Below, piece after piece: positions 12,401 to 22,629 of a stretch of 64,000 nt of DNA; positions within the stretch are counted from its first letter, which is position 1; every line of letters starts with the position of its first letter. The notes below the pieces were generated by a model. The model made no database searches. It was not told the origin of the DNA and saw only the letters and a program-made list of their open reading frames with translations. A program made the position numbers and the translations under genes. This DNA is from Membranipora membranacea (taxonomy: Eukaryota > Bryozoa > Gymnolaemata > Cheilostomatida > Membraniporidae), in assembly GCA_914767715.1 (NCBI GenBank), contig OU612066.1, forward strand, positions 17,117,001-17,181,000. Reading direction: 5' to 3'.

Positions 12401-15400
12401 TCAATCACAAAGAATAAGTACTCTATATTTATATGTTTATGGCCTCAATTAAATGACTTCGGAATTCATTGACACAGGGCTGCAGGTAATGAGACCAGGT
12501 TTATAGACTGTTGGAATTATCGAATATGTGCGGAAGTTTCATGAAGGTATGAGAATACATTCGATAATACCCAGTTCAAACTTAGGACTGGGCCATGGGC
12601 TACAACACTCTAGCAGAGTGACATTTTGTAATGGAACTGGCTGACAATAATGCTGTTTTTTTTCAGATGTACCTGGGGTGGGTGTGGCTTTCACACATGC
12701 TCGAAGAACGTGTTCGATACTCACGTGAAACTTTCAATGCACAAACAAGTTGCCGCAGTAACAACCATCGATTTTGATCATCAGCGAAAGATAATGGAGA
12801 ATGCTTTGAAAACATTTGATGCTTCGCAATGGGAAATTGATGAAAATGGACAGGCTAAAATCCTAAGACCAACTACCCTGACAGTAACGGATGGTTATCA
12901 CCACTGCCCTCTCTGCGACTTCAAGACAAACTTGGGATTTCGATCTATGTGCTCACATGCAAATATACACAATGTAGGGCTGATCAAAGTGATGTTCTCA
13001 CCCAAACTGTTTGATGACAACCATGAAAAGGATACCATATCTTATCCTTCTGCTGACTCCGTCAAAAAGGATGATTCGTGTGAGTTGGGTGACAGTAAAG
13101 ATAGAGTTCAACCAAGTGTGCAGGAAGCTGTCCTGTCCAGGGCAAGACAAGTGGAGTTGCAGCTAGAGCTCATGCAGAATGCACTGGAAAAATTTGATTC
13201 TTCGCAGTGGGAGTTTGTCGATGATGAGGAGCAGACTAGCATTTTTAGGCCGACATCAGTGAAGGTTGTAGATGGTTACTTTCTCTGTCCTCTATGTGAG
13301 TACAGGACACAAGCAGGCTTTTATGCCATGAGCGCACATGCCAAGATTCACCATGTAGGGCCATTCAAGGTGAAATTTTCGTCCAAGTTATTTGAAAGGT
13401 CTGGTGGAACCAAGCTCCCTAAAAAACTGGTCGGTAAATGTAGAGGAGACAACTGTCCGGCTAAATCAGTCAAAGGTGATGAACTTATTGATGGTAAATG
13501 CCAAATGCATTTGATTTCGTTCCACATGAGACATACTAGCAAGCCTATCGAAGGTATGAAGTTTTACTGTTGCCCGTTTTGTGACTACATGCAGGCGTCC
13601 CTAAACCGTCAGAATCTGTATTCTCACATACATGAGCACGGTTCAACATGCCAACTTTGCTCTTTGCCGCTTAGTTCCAGTCACATGTACGGCTGCGCTA
13701 TCAAAAAACAGGATGACAAACATTATGTCATCTGTTCAAATCACCGTGAAATGACGCATCAGATTGTCATTAGAAAGTTTAAAGTTGGTAGGAGCATTGG
13801 GACCAAGCTGCCACCAGCCAATGAAGCATTAGAGCTGTTCATGGACATTGACCAAGTCATTTCATCTGCTCCAGTAACTGTAGAACCTAAACCTGCTATA
13901 TCTGAGACAGCTGAAGGATCGAAATCTTCTCCATTTGTAGCACCTGCGGATTTACCTATCAAATCTGAACCTGTAGATTTTGATGATGCGGTCAGCAGTG
14001 ATTCAATATCTGACACTAAAGTGCGAAGGTCAACCCGTCTAACTAGTCTACAGTCAGAAATAGAGGCTAAATCCGCCGACGCATATCCCAATGACCCAAC
14101 TCAAACAGGTTATTATCCAGACCTTGATCCACTGTGTACTATTTCGTTTTCTGGTAGCAGAGAAGAGCTGCGTTCTGATGATGAGCATGTTGTTGAAGAG
14201 CCTCAGGATATTGATTGTGAAAGTGAGGACGGCTCTGAAGAGTCAGCAGGCGAAAAGAATCCAACAGCTAATTTCTTTGCAATCGAAGATGAGAAAAATC
14301 CGTACCAATGCTACTTCTGCTCTTTTACTGCCGATGAAAGCACCAAGATGTCCGACCATTTACTGAATGCTCACGTAGACCAGCAGCAATACAACTGTAA
14401 ACTGTGCAGCACACAGGCTTCCACCAGATTTAAGGCTTCTAGAAAGGCAAACTGGTCAGCACACATGAAGACCGTTCATGGAGTATGTACACACATGCTA
14501 GAAACTGGTAGGTGTGAATCAATAAAATCACTGTTGTGAACATGAGTTGTAAAAAAGAGACTGTTGTCCTTTGAGGGAGTTATCATTGGGGGAAGACTGT
14601 ATGGCACTCAAAGACTATGCCTTACAACGAAGCTAAAGTTTGGTCAGTGGAGGGCATCTAAGCCGATTCAGTAATAGACCCGCCCTACATTTCACTGAAG
14701 GTTTTTCTCTTATCAAATGGTTCTAACTGCACTTTCACATGTCTTGAGGCTACTCATTGTATGTGAGGCTACTACTTAGTTGCCTCTAACTATCATAATA
14801 AACTGTTATACAATTGAAACACATTCCCCTACACCCGCCCCCACCAAGCCACAGATAAAACCCTTGGTATACAACCTGGATAAAGCTGTATAATAAGGCT
14901 GAATCAGGTAATATTGATGAATCAAACTGCTCAACAAGACTATGGAAATTGTTTGCCTAACTAACAATGATGTCTCATTTGCTTACAGGTAAGACTGATC
15001 TTACATCTCACTCACTGGACACAAATCAGATGATAGAACTGGCTGAAGCAGATGAAATCGTGCCTTGTGCAAGTTGTGCTTTCAAGCAAGCTGAGGATAG
15101 AAGGGAGTTCAAACGAAAGCGATTGCGATCTGGCAACAAGCGCAGAGCAAAGAGACAAAAAATGGTATGTGGTTGTGGTTGGATAAATAATATGTATGTT
15201 TGCAGTATAAGAGGCGATGTTGAAGCAATTTACCAAGGTGTTGATTTCATGGTTTGAACAATGCTCTCTTATCTCTATCTTGTGAAAAAAAATGTTCAAT
15301 CAAACATACAGATCCAGTCAAACGATCATTTCTTCTTTCAGAATTTTCTCGTGGTTATTATGAAATAGATATTGATTCATTGATTCAGAGTTGATTCCCC

Positions 15401-17630
15401 TTGTTATAATCAGCTTCTGTAAATCAGTTGAGGGGGAACAACTCCTGAATCAAACAAAATATCCTGGAATTGGTATTATTCTCTTCTACTTTTTACCCAA
15501 TTTATTTGATCCATAGGCGATATCAGGAGTGAAAGGGTCCAGAGATTCTGAGGGAGAAGAGGAGATGAATTCTGATGAGGAGGATAACGAAACAAGTTCT
15601 GAGGATGGTAATAGTGAAAGTGAGTCAGCTTCTATAGATTCAAAATTTGCTCTGCTCTTAAAACCTGTAACATGGAAAAATGGATGGAGAAAAACATAAT
15701 TGACTGTTTGGAAATAACTCCGGTCTAGTCAAGAAGATATCTGTAAAATCAATCTAGTAAAGATAATGCTGCTTCTGCTGCTGCCCTCTATCCTAAAATG
15801 GCCAAACATTAACGTTATTGCATAATCAAGATAACAAACAATTGATTGTTGCATTCACATTTTTATTGTGAGTGAGTTTTGTATTGAATATTGAGCGGCA
15901 GTTTCGGTGATCACTTATTCTTACACTACGATTTCAATATTTTTAGTTCTAGATGTTTCTAGCATTCAAATAATATAATTGTATGATAAAAAGCTGCCAA
16001 GACATAGGCTTTGGTGATATTGTCCAGATATTACGGGTCAAATAATGAATTTATTATCGAGTTATGAATATGGGTGGAATTTTATTTCCAAATGTCAATA
16101 ACAATATTTTAAAACATTAACATGTTGTATAAGCATTAATGAAATAAATCCAGCTCATACTGAACTAGTTAAGAGGTTTAGAATCGTAGTCATGTGCATT
16201 TTGTTGTGCTCTGATCGATCATCAGATAAAATTTCTTTTGCCACAAGTCACAATAATTTTGTTTTAAAAATCAATTTTCAAGACCTGGAATCAAAGTTCA
16301 TCTATGACTGATTTCAGATGAGACTGCATCCCCGGAGGAGTCGGAATCAGAGGAAGAATCGCCTGATGATGATGATTCGGATTACGAGGATGAGAGGATA
16401 GTTAAACGCGGCCGGCCCCACAAACCTCCCTCCCCTCCTCCCTCTCCTTCCCCCCCTGAACCAAGAAAACATCCCATCACACTATCAACAAAGGGCCTCC
16501 AAGTATTGGTTCGGCCAAGAAAAGAATATCAAAGCTTTGTGGTTCCTGATTCAAATGTTTCCACCAAGAAAGTTTTCTCTAAGACAGAGCCTACTATTTT
16601 GGGAAAGAAATCGATAGTTTCAGGAGATCAGCTTTACAGAGGAGGGGGCAGCTACTATTTAAAATCAGGTGATGGAAAACTCTACAGGGTTATGCCATCG
16701 CAAACCTCTAAACTTTCCATTCCTGTTAATTTTAGTCTCCCCAGTCCAGTCATTGTGAGTAACGCCATTCCGGTCAGCATGAGTAACGCCGCCATCAACA
16801 CACCTGTCACTGCGAGTAACGCCCCCATCAAAGCACCTGTCACTGCGAGTAACGCCCCCATCAAAGCACCTGTCACTGCGAGTAACGCCCCCATCAAATC
16901 ACCTGTCAAAATTCTACCTAATCCATTCTCACCACGGCCCCAAGCTCAAAGTATTGTCAGAAGACATCTTAGTGTCCCAGTGAAATTCGCACCAACGTCT
17001 GTGGATACACCCGTTGTATTGACTAGGCAGGCTGGTGGCATCACCTCCCCTGTCTGCTTGGTACAGAATACGAAGCACACTGCCACAAATCATGTCATCA
17101 GAAAAGGCCAGGAGTGGACTCAAATAGTGAAGAACAATCCGGTGTTAGCAGATACAAGAACTACTGTTATAAGAACCAGCCAAGACTCAAATAATGTTGT
17201 GGTAGTAGCATCACCTGCCACTCGCCAACCTATTTCAGAAACCCTGAAATCTACTTTCAAAACTTCTGCCATGTCTACTAAGCGCCTACCTGATGCTAGA
17301 CCTGCTGCTAGTAACCAAGCTTCCGTCAACAAGATTGTCAGCAACAAAGCAACAATCCTACCTGCTGCCAGTACTGCTAGCCACCAGCTAGTCAAGATTG
17401 CCAACAGCGTGGTTGCTTCCAAAGCTACCAACATTGAAATTGCGAGGATTTCTGACCAAAAGATTGTCAACTCTGATGACGGGGCAGTTGACCCCAACAA
17501 GTCACCTGAGAACAAAGAACTTCATATGGAGCAAAAGGAAGACATTCAAAGTTCTGTGAATTCATCATATGACGACTTTGATCAATCTGTTACTCACCAT
17601 GCAAACGATGATTTCATTACTTGCGAATGA
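3447..17630 (+). CDS. large multi-C2H2 zinc-finger nuclear protein with AT-hook (about 1,976 aa, 18 exons)
   Basis: I do not recognise the family. Coding exons by phase matching: 3447-3573, 3928-4103, 5346-5910, 6311-6507, 6694-6829, 7012-7059 (tentative), 7276-7400, 8231-8447, 9448-9581, 9897-10197, 10536-10553 (tentative 18-nt), 10672-10764, 11040-11237, 11927-12101, 12667-14507, 14989-15164, 15517-15607, 16318-17630; total 5,931 nt in one frame. Visible parts: an acidic region (exon 3, poly-Glu near its end); a SUMO-type VKKEV near residue 321 and IKSEP near residue 1270; two atypical fingers with widely spaced Cys (exons 8231 and 9897); a finger cluster in the 1.84-kb exon, including CPLCDF and CPLCEY fingers in a duplicated module; acidic exons; an AT-hook (KRGRPHK) near residue 1570; an 11-residue repeat in the last exon; stop TGA. 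A chromatin or DNA-binding regulator is inferred. The start ATG follows an acceptor, implying an upstream UTR exon. Confidence 0.75.
4314..5268. repeat. nested foldback element in a zinc-finger gene intron
   Basis: Two nested inverted repeats lie inside the 4104-5345 intron. The outer arms pair GGTAACTGTAATTTGCTGAAC (about 4326-4346) with the complement ending near 5255 (GTTCAGCAATTTACAGCAGTTACC). The inner arms pair about 4357-4400 (CTGAACAGCTGAACAG...CTCAGACTAG) with about 4795-4842 in inverted orientation. The arms have diverged. I see no transposase-like frame in between, so this looks like a non-autonomous DNA element, possibly two elements nested in one another. Confidence 0.5.
8690..9069. 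mobile_element. piggyBac-type MITE flanked by TTAA
   Basis: A 380-bp almost fully palindromic element. Its ends are ACCACTGCTG and CAGCAGTGGT, exact inverted repeats, each bordered by TTAA (8686-8689 and 9070-9073), the target duplication typical of piggyBac elements. Pairing continues inward for about 170 bp per side, including CTTCTTCCCCAGCCATCCACC and its complement, with a short unpaired centre near 8880-8905. One arm has an extra segment of about 28 bp near 8797-8825. There is no coding capacity. It lies in the intron between the zinc-finger gene exons at 8231-8447 and 9448-9581. Confidence 0.75.
10820..10900. repeat. 81-bp near-perfect palindrome
   Basis: Arms 10820-10859 and 10861-10900 are reverse complements over 40 bp with a single mismatch, separated by one base. 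The outer end is GGCGCTAGCTAACATTAAG. It lies in the intron between exons 10672-10764 and 11040-11237. It could be a tiny foldback transposon relic or a cruciform-forming site; no flanking target duplication is obvious. Confidence 0.8.
16787..16905 (+). repeat. 33-bp coding tandem repeat in the zinc-finger gene
   Basis: Inside the last zinc-finger gene exon a 33-nt unit is repeated about three times with near-identical bases, encoding PVTASNAPIKA. A degenerate relative of the unit lies just upstream. Each unit carries an SNAPIK core. The near identity at DNA level indicates recent expansion, so copy number may vary between alleles. Confidence 0.85.
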
Positions 17631-18940
17631 ATTGCGACAAGTTGTTACATCAAATTCCAACTTGACATCAGGAGACAACAGCCAGTTCTACTTGTATGTA
17701 GATTGTAAATGGATGCAATGTGTAAATACATGTAAATATATTGAGACATTTATTAGATGAGACTGAATCAACTTAATATTTTTAGATTAAAATGCATTAC
17801 TGCATTGACAGATAATTATTAATATTTTTTGTAAATATGTTTTAAAATATGTATGATATGCATTCCTGATTCTTTCAATTACAGTTTTTCAGTATTTCAA
17901 TTTTCCAATTGATCAGACCAGTCTTCTGATTTGCTGATTAGATTGTGAATTAAGTACACTTACACGACGATTTTCACCTGCCTAGAAAATATATTACCAT
18001 TTTGAAAGTACAAATTGTAAGGCAATAGAAGGTCGGTTGTAGTAAGGGTCGGTACCCGCATCTCAACAAATGTACATACTTGGAATAAAATCTAAAACTA
18101 TCAACTAACCATTTTAGCCCATGTTACACACACACAAACACATGTTATTTAAACAGTAAAAGAGATAACCCAGACCACATGGGTAAAGACTTTGGAAAAG
18201 GGGTGTTTCTTAAAGGTATGGAGACGATGTCGCGCAGGAGATAACTGATATAATGCGGAAGTTACAGCTGCTGTTTGTCAGACTGAATTAAGGTTATAAT
18301 ACCAGCGTTGTCCGATTTGTTTGCAACAGGCATCGTTTCGTTGCTGGCATCATCCCTAACAAAAATCTGCAATTTTTTTGTTGTACCTGTAACAGAACTG
18401 GAGATAGAGGGTTGACAATATCAGCCGTGCCGGCCCCATCAGTGTACGATTAGCTTTCCAACGATATATAAAATGTCAAAATCGGACAACGCTGGTATCA
18501 TAACCTCAATAGAGAGCTTATAACTTTTATTGGTCTTTTTATAAGCAAATACTTTTTACACACATAGGTGATGATTTTAGCCAGTTGAACAAATCAATAA
18601 GGAAACCTACCCTAAAATGTCCCAGATGGTCGTTTTTATCAGGGATGGGATGGCTGTTTTTATGCATGATGAAATGCTTTGGCAGAAGTTATGCTCTCAC
18701 TGACAAATAAGGCACAACTCCCTGCTCACTATGCCCAATAATACACTAATAAACTGTTTTTGCATAAATATCAAGAATTCACACCAGATTAGTCAATAAT
18801 TTACAAATTCCTTGATTCCTGTGAAATTCTCTCAATAATTGAATGCAGTGAATATATACTGCTTGTCAAATTATTTGTCACTTTTATTCGTCATAGCGGA
18901 GTAACATCCGTGTTGGGAAATGTGATCAGTCACCTGCAAA
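17631..18940. other. 3' UTR and intergenic region before NDUFA6
   Basis: AT-rich, no supported coding exon. A canonical AATAAA at 18084-18089 is the best candidate poly(A) signal for the zinc-finger gene, implying a 3' UTR of about 450 nt. A foldback element at 18288-18509 follows (listed separately). The NDUFA6 promoter should lie between it and 18941. Confidence 0.5.
18288..18509. mobile_element. 222-bp foldback MITE
   Basis: Terminal inverted repeats of about 31 bp: TTAAGGTTATAATACCAGCG... at the left and its complement ...CGCTGGTATCATAACCTCAA at the right, with only a few mismatches. The interior has no open frame. It sits between the zinc-finger gene and NDUFA6, close to the presumed NDUFA6 promoter. 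No clear target duplication is visible, so the superfamily is undetermined. Confidence 0.65.
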
Positions 18941-21900
18941 ATGTCCAGCATAAAAATTGCAGCTAGGCTGCAACAGCAGGTTGTGAAGCCTCTAATATCA
19001 GCAAACCAAACTGATGCGCGTTTCAGGGTCATGAGACTGTACAAGGCTTGGTACAGACAAGCTCCATTGATTGGTAAGAATCCTATACTATTTCTTTGTA
19101 CACTTATTTCACAGATGATGATGGACACACCACTCACGCCATAGATAGTTATGGACTTCAAAAAAAGCTTTCGACAAAGTACCGCACCTGTTACTCCTTC
19201 AGAAACTAAAACAAATACCAGGAATAAACGCCCATCTCATAAACTGGATTCGTGATTTTCTGTCTGACAGGAAACAATCTGTAGTACTCAAAGGGAAGAG
19301 TTCCCAAATGTGCACGGTAACATCAGGGGTTCCGCAAGGATCAGTACTGGGCCCAACCCTGTTCCTGTGCTACATAAACGATCTACCAACTAGCCTGACC
19401 TGCAAAGTCAGTCTCTATGCCGACGACACCCTGCTGTACCAAACTGTGGACGATCCCGAGGATGCCGCGAGGTTCCAAAAAAACATTGAGGCAGTATATC
19501 ACTGGTCAGAGAAGTGGAGAATGACATTCAACGACAAGAAATGCCACGCGATCAACTTTGGCAATGCGAACCCCAAGCTTACATATATGCTTGGTGACTC
19601 GCCTCTTGCCTGGACAGCCAGCACTAAATACCTGGGTGTGACCATTCAGTCAGACCTAAAATTTGACCAACACATCCAAGAAAAATGTGGAAAATCTAGG
19701 AAAATCCTAGGAGGTATCAAACATCTGATGTATAGCGCACCAAAGGAAGCCAAGGTACTGGCATACACAAGCCTATGTAGGCCAATCCTCGAATTCGCAG
19801 ACACAGTATGGGACCCATCCACCAAATCAAACAGCACAGAAGATAGAATTGGTGCAAAATGACGCCATCAGATTCATAGGTAACCTGAAGGGCCGTGGTA
19901 CGAGTGTGACCGAAGCCAGGAATCAGCTAGAAATTGGGTCGCTGGAAGAAAGGCGGAAAAATCATCGGCTGTGTCTGCTCACCAGAGTTCTTCAGAACGA
20001 GAACCAACACCATGCTCTCTCTAAAGCATACGATGAAATCACCGAAGACAGGGAAAACGCTACAATGACCACCAGAGCAGCCGCCAGAGGTGAACCTAAC
20101 TCTGTGGCCACAAACAAAAGTGTTTACCACGCCAGTTTCCTGCCTCGGACAATCCGTGAGATGAGAGGGCAGAAAACCGCCCAACCCTAAACAGCGCCAT
20201 GCTGTTAAAACCACATTCCCTGGTCTAAACCCTGGTCCTAACATTTAGAGGCATCCCTAAACCGATTTCCTCGACAAATCAATAGGATGTGCTACCTCAT
20301 CTGAGGTAAGAAACTGAGGTAAGAAATGTGAGGTGATTGTGTTCAATCATTCAAGGTGCTACACCGCTCCCTCAGTACGCTATATCTGATCACTTATTAC
20401 AATGTGTTGATACCACTAAGTACCTGTGTAAGTCGTGCTACAATCAGATCTGAAATTTAAAAAACATATATGTGACATTATATATGGGAAGCGCAAACAA
20501 GACTCTAGTCTAGGTTGTAGAAAATACACACTACAAGTACATGGAGCTCCTGAGAAGGCAAAACTACTTGTTGTGTACACGAGCTTATGCCGCCCTAAGC
20601 TTGAATATGCAGATGTACTCTGGGACCCGTCTGACAATGCCTCTATAGAGGATCTTGAACTAGTGCAAAACAAAGCAGTAAGATTCATAAAAAATATCAA
20701 AGGCAGACGTGGCGTCACAACTCACAGAGGCATGTACTATTCCTGGAATCCAGACTCTACAAGAGAGACGTAAAGCCCATAGAATATCACACCTGATGAG
20801 AATTCTCTCAGACCAGAATAAACACGATACCCTATCCGCTGACTATGATGAACTTGTAAACTGTAGATCGCAGGCAACTATGAAAACAAGGGCAGCTGAA
20901 AGAGGAGAGCCCACCTCTATCCAGGCATCGTCTGCCGTTTATCATAACAGTTTTCTGACACTAAGCATAAGGGACCTCCGGATAGGGTCTCAACAAAATT
21001 AACCTTGGAATGGCTACATGCCAGAATTCTGAAAATACCACTGCTCAAACAAATGCCTCAACAAATGAGGCACGCGGCTTTTATGCCTGACATTGGTAGT
21101 TTACGAGTGTTATAAAGTAATTGAGGTAAGAATTGATGTAAGAGTGCTAGTGCTAATGCTATGATTGATTGATTGAGTGTAGGTGGTGGCGGTGGTATAG
21201 CCTGTGTCAAGACAGGCTAAAGTGGTGTTACTGTAATGTAAGTGTCTCGTGAGAGAGGATTCCCCTGCTATTACTTGGTACATTTATTTATTTTAATTCT
21301 ATATATATATATATATATATATATAGATATATATATACACACACATTCATTACACTTACAGTAACACCACCTAGCTAGAGCCTGCTTGACAAACTGAAAC
21401 TTTGTCAAGACAGGCTACATCACATCCGTTCAATTAGCTCCCTCTACCTGGGTTTATGCTACTTTACAGTCACCAGCTAGTGAGTGGAACAGGTAGGCAG
21501 TGGCAGAGGAGTAGTCCTACCCTACTTCATTACTCTCAGATCAATTATAATACATTTTATACAGGTTGTTGTTGTTGTGGCCCTGTCCTGTTACTGTTAC
21601 CAACTGATAGAGTCATGGATAGGCAAACAACATTTACTTGAAATTTATTATTTTGACCTAGTTTAGTAGTTGAGTGAACATGCACTAGAATTCAAGACAG
21701 ACCAGTTCGCTTATGATCTATCTGAGGGATTGCAGTGCTTCTGACTAAGTGGAAGAACGAGTAGAAATCATTTTCTGGCGGGAGGGCTGGTTAGACCCAG
21801 ATTATGTTGTTTTATTGTCGGAGCCTTGTGATATTTTCCTGATCTTAACCCCTAAGGATTGCTGAACTGTTTGTTTCAATGGTTTTGCCATCTTTTTGCA

Positions 21901-22629
21901 GCTCATGAATATGATATACCAGTCGATGTAGAGACGATACAGGACAAAATAAGATCGGAGTTCGAGAAAAATCGCAAAATAACTGACATACGGGTGATTG
22001 ATATGCAAGTTATCAAGGTAAGGCCAGTGTACTGGTTATGTCCTGAGGTTGTTTTGTTTTGTCCAGCAACCTACCCCCTTTCCCCCAGATGATGTGGCGC
22101 TTGCGCAGTCGAGCCTAGGCCTATGTTGCCAAAAACAATAATAAGATCGATGATATTGCTGCAGCGGAAATCTGATAGCATACATGTATGACCAAAGCTG
22201 AAGCCAAAGTCCTATGCTATCAACTAAAATCTATCCCAAATCTCCTCGGTTGAATGTCAAGAAAACCCCTGCCCTGCCATTGAAAATATCTGCCTAAAAT
22301 GTGTTTACTGCAGAATATCGTTAAGTTTCATCAATCAAATGCTAGAACAATTATCTGAAGTTATCCTCTTCAGACGGGAATTTCCAGGGCGGGCAAAGGT
22401 TTTCGTGACTCTTACGGTAATTGCTACCTTAAATTTGAGCAATTCATAAATCACCATTTCATGTATTTATACTGCATATATATTTTTGTCTTTATAGGGA
22501 CAACAGGACTTGGTGGAAATGGCTAATATCTGGCAGCAGAAAAATCATGTGATGAATAGATTCAAACTGACTGAACCTCAGAAAACGAATGACTTTCTCA
22601 CAAATTTCTACGATGGCCACCACTCGTAG
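18941..22629 (+). CDS. NDUFA6: NADH dehydrogenase (complex I) alpha subunit 6, LYR-family protein
   Basis: Three exons: 18941-19073 (ends phase 1), 21902-22017 (ends phase 0) and 22498-22629 (TAG 22627-22629), giving 126 residues, close to the usual length of about 128. Diagnostic features are the Complex1_LYR segment RVMRLYKAWYRQAP near residues 24-37, the middle TDIRVIDMQVIKG block, and the C-terminal NHVMNRF and DFLTNFYDGH segments, in the order found in animal NDUFA6 (B14). From family knowledge it is an accessory subunit on the matrix arm of mitochondrial complex I, binding acyl carrier protein through its LYR helix. Here the motif reads LYK rather than LYR, a conservative change. The ATG is the first in-frame start and gives the expected N-terminal length. 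Intron 1 (2.8 kb) is swollen by LINE debris. Confidence 0.92.
19107..20190 (+). mobile_element. 5'-truncated non-LTR retrotransposon (LINE) fragment, reverse transcriptase C-terminal part
   Basis: A degenerate reverse transcriptase in the NDUFA6 intron. In order: a DFKKAFDKVPH-type motif broken by a one-base insertion near 19160; SGVPQGSVLGP near 19325-19355; the catalytic YADD box (SLYADDTLLY) near 19410-19440; then a TKYLGVTIQSDLKF block and a C-terminal DAIRFIGNLKGR to TIREMRG region. At least one further frameshift lies near 19850. The motif set is that of the jockey/CR1/Rex1-like group. There is no endonuclease domain and no first ORF, so this is a dead 5'-truncated copy. Confidence 0.88.
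20405..21002 (+). mobile_element. second LINE fragment of the same family (3' end of ORF2)
   Basis: This repeats the terminal part of the preceding fragment: a TTKYLC... counterpart near 20405, QSDLKFKKHI near 20438, then YTSLCRPKLEYADVLWDPS, QNKAVRFIKNIKGR and the C-terminal RAAERGEPTS to SIRDLRIG. A frameshift near 20715 splits it. Amino-acid divergence from the first copy is considerable, so it is an independent insertion of a related element rather than a local duplication. Confidence 0.82.
21196..21415. repeat. foldback element around a TA microsatellite
   Basis: AGCCTGTGTCAAGACAGGCT (about 21198) and GTGGTGTTACTGTAATGTAAGTG on the left are mirrored on the right by CACTTACAGTAACACCAC and by TGTCAAGACAGGCT near 21400. 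A (TA)n run at 21301-21335 lies at the centre. It resembles a MITE with a microsatellite loop and lies in NDUFA6 intron 1 just after the LINE debris. Confidence 0.6.

Noticed and set aside
13759-14091. 110-codon open frame on the - strand
   Set aside because: It lies opposite the long zinc-finger exon, which has finger motifs, splice sites and phase continuity; the antisense frame has none.
17120-17515. 131-codon open frame on the - strand
   Set aside because: It is a shadow of the last zinc-finger gene exon, with hydrophobic low-complexity content produced by antisense of Ala/Ser/Thr-rich codons.
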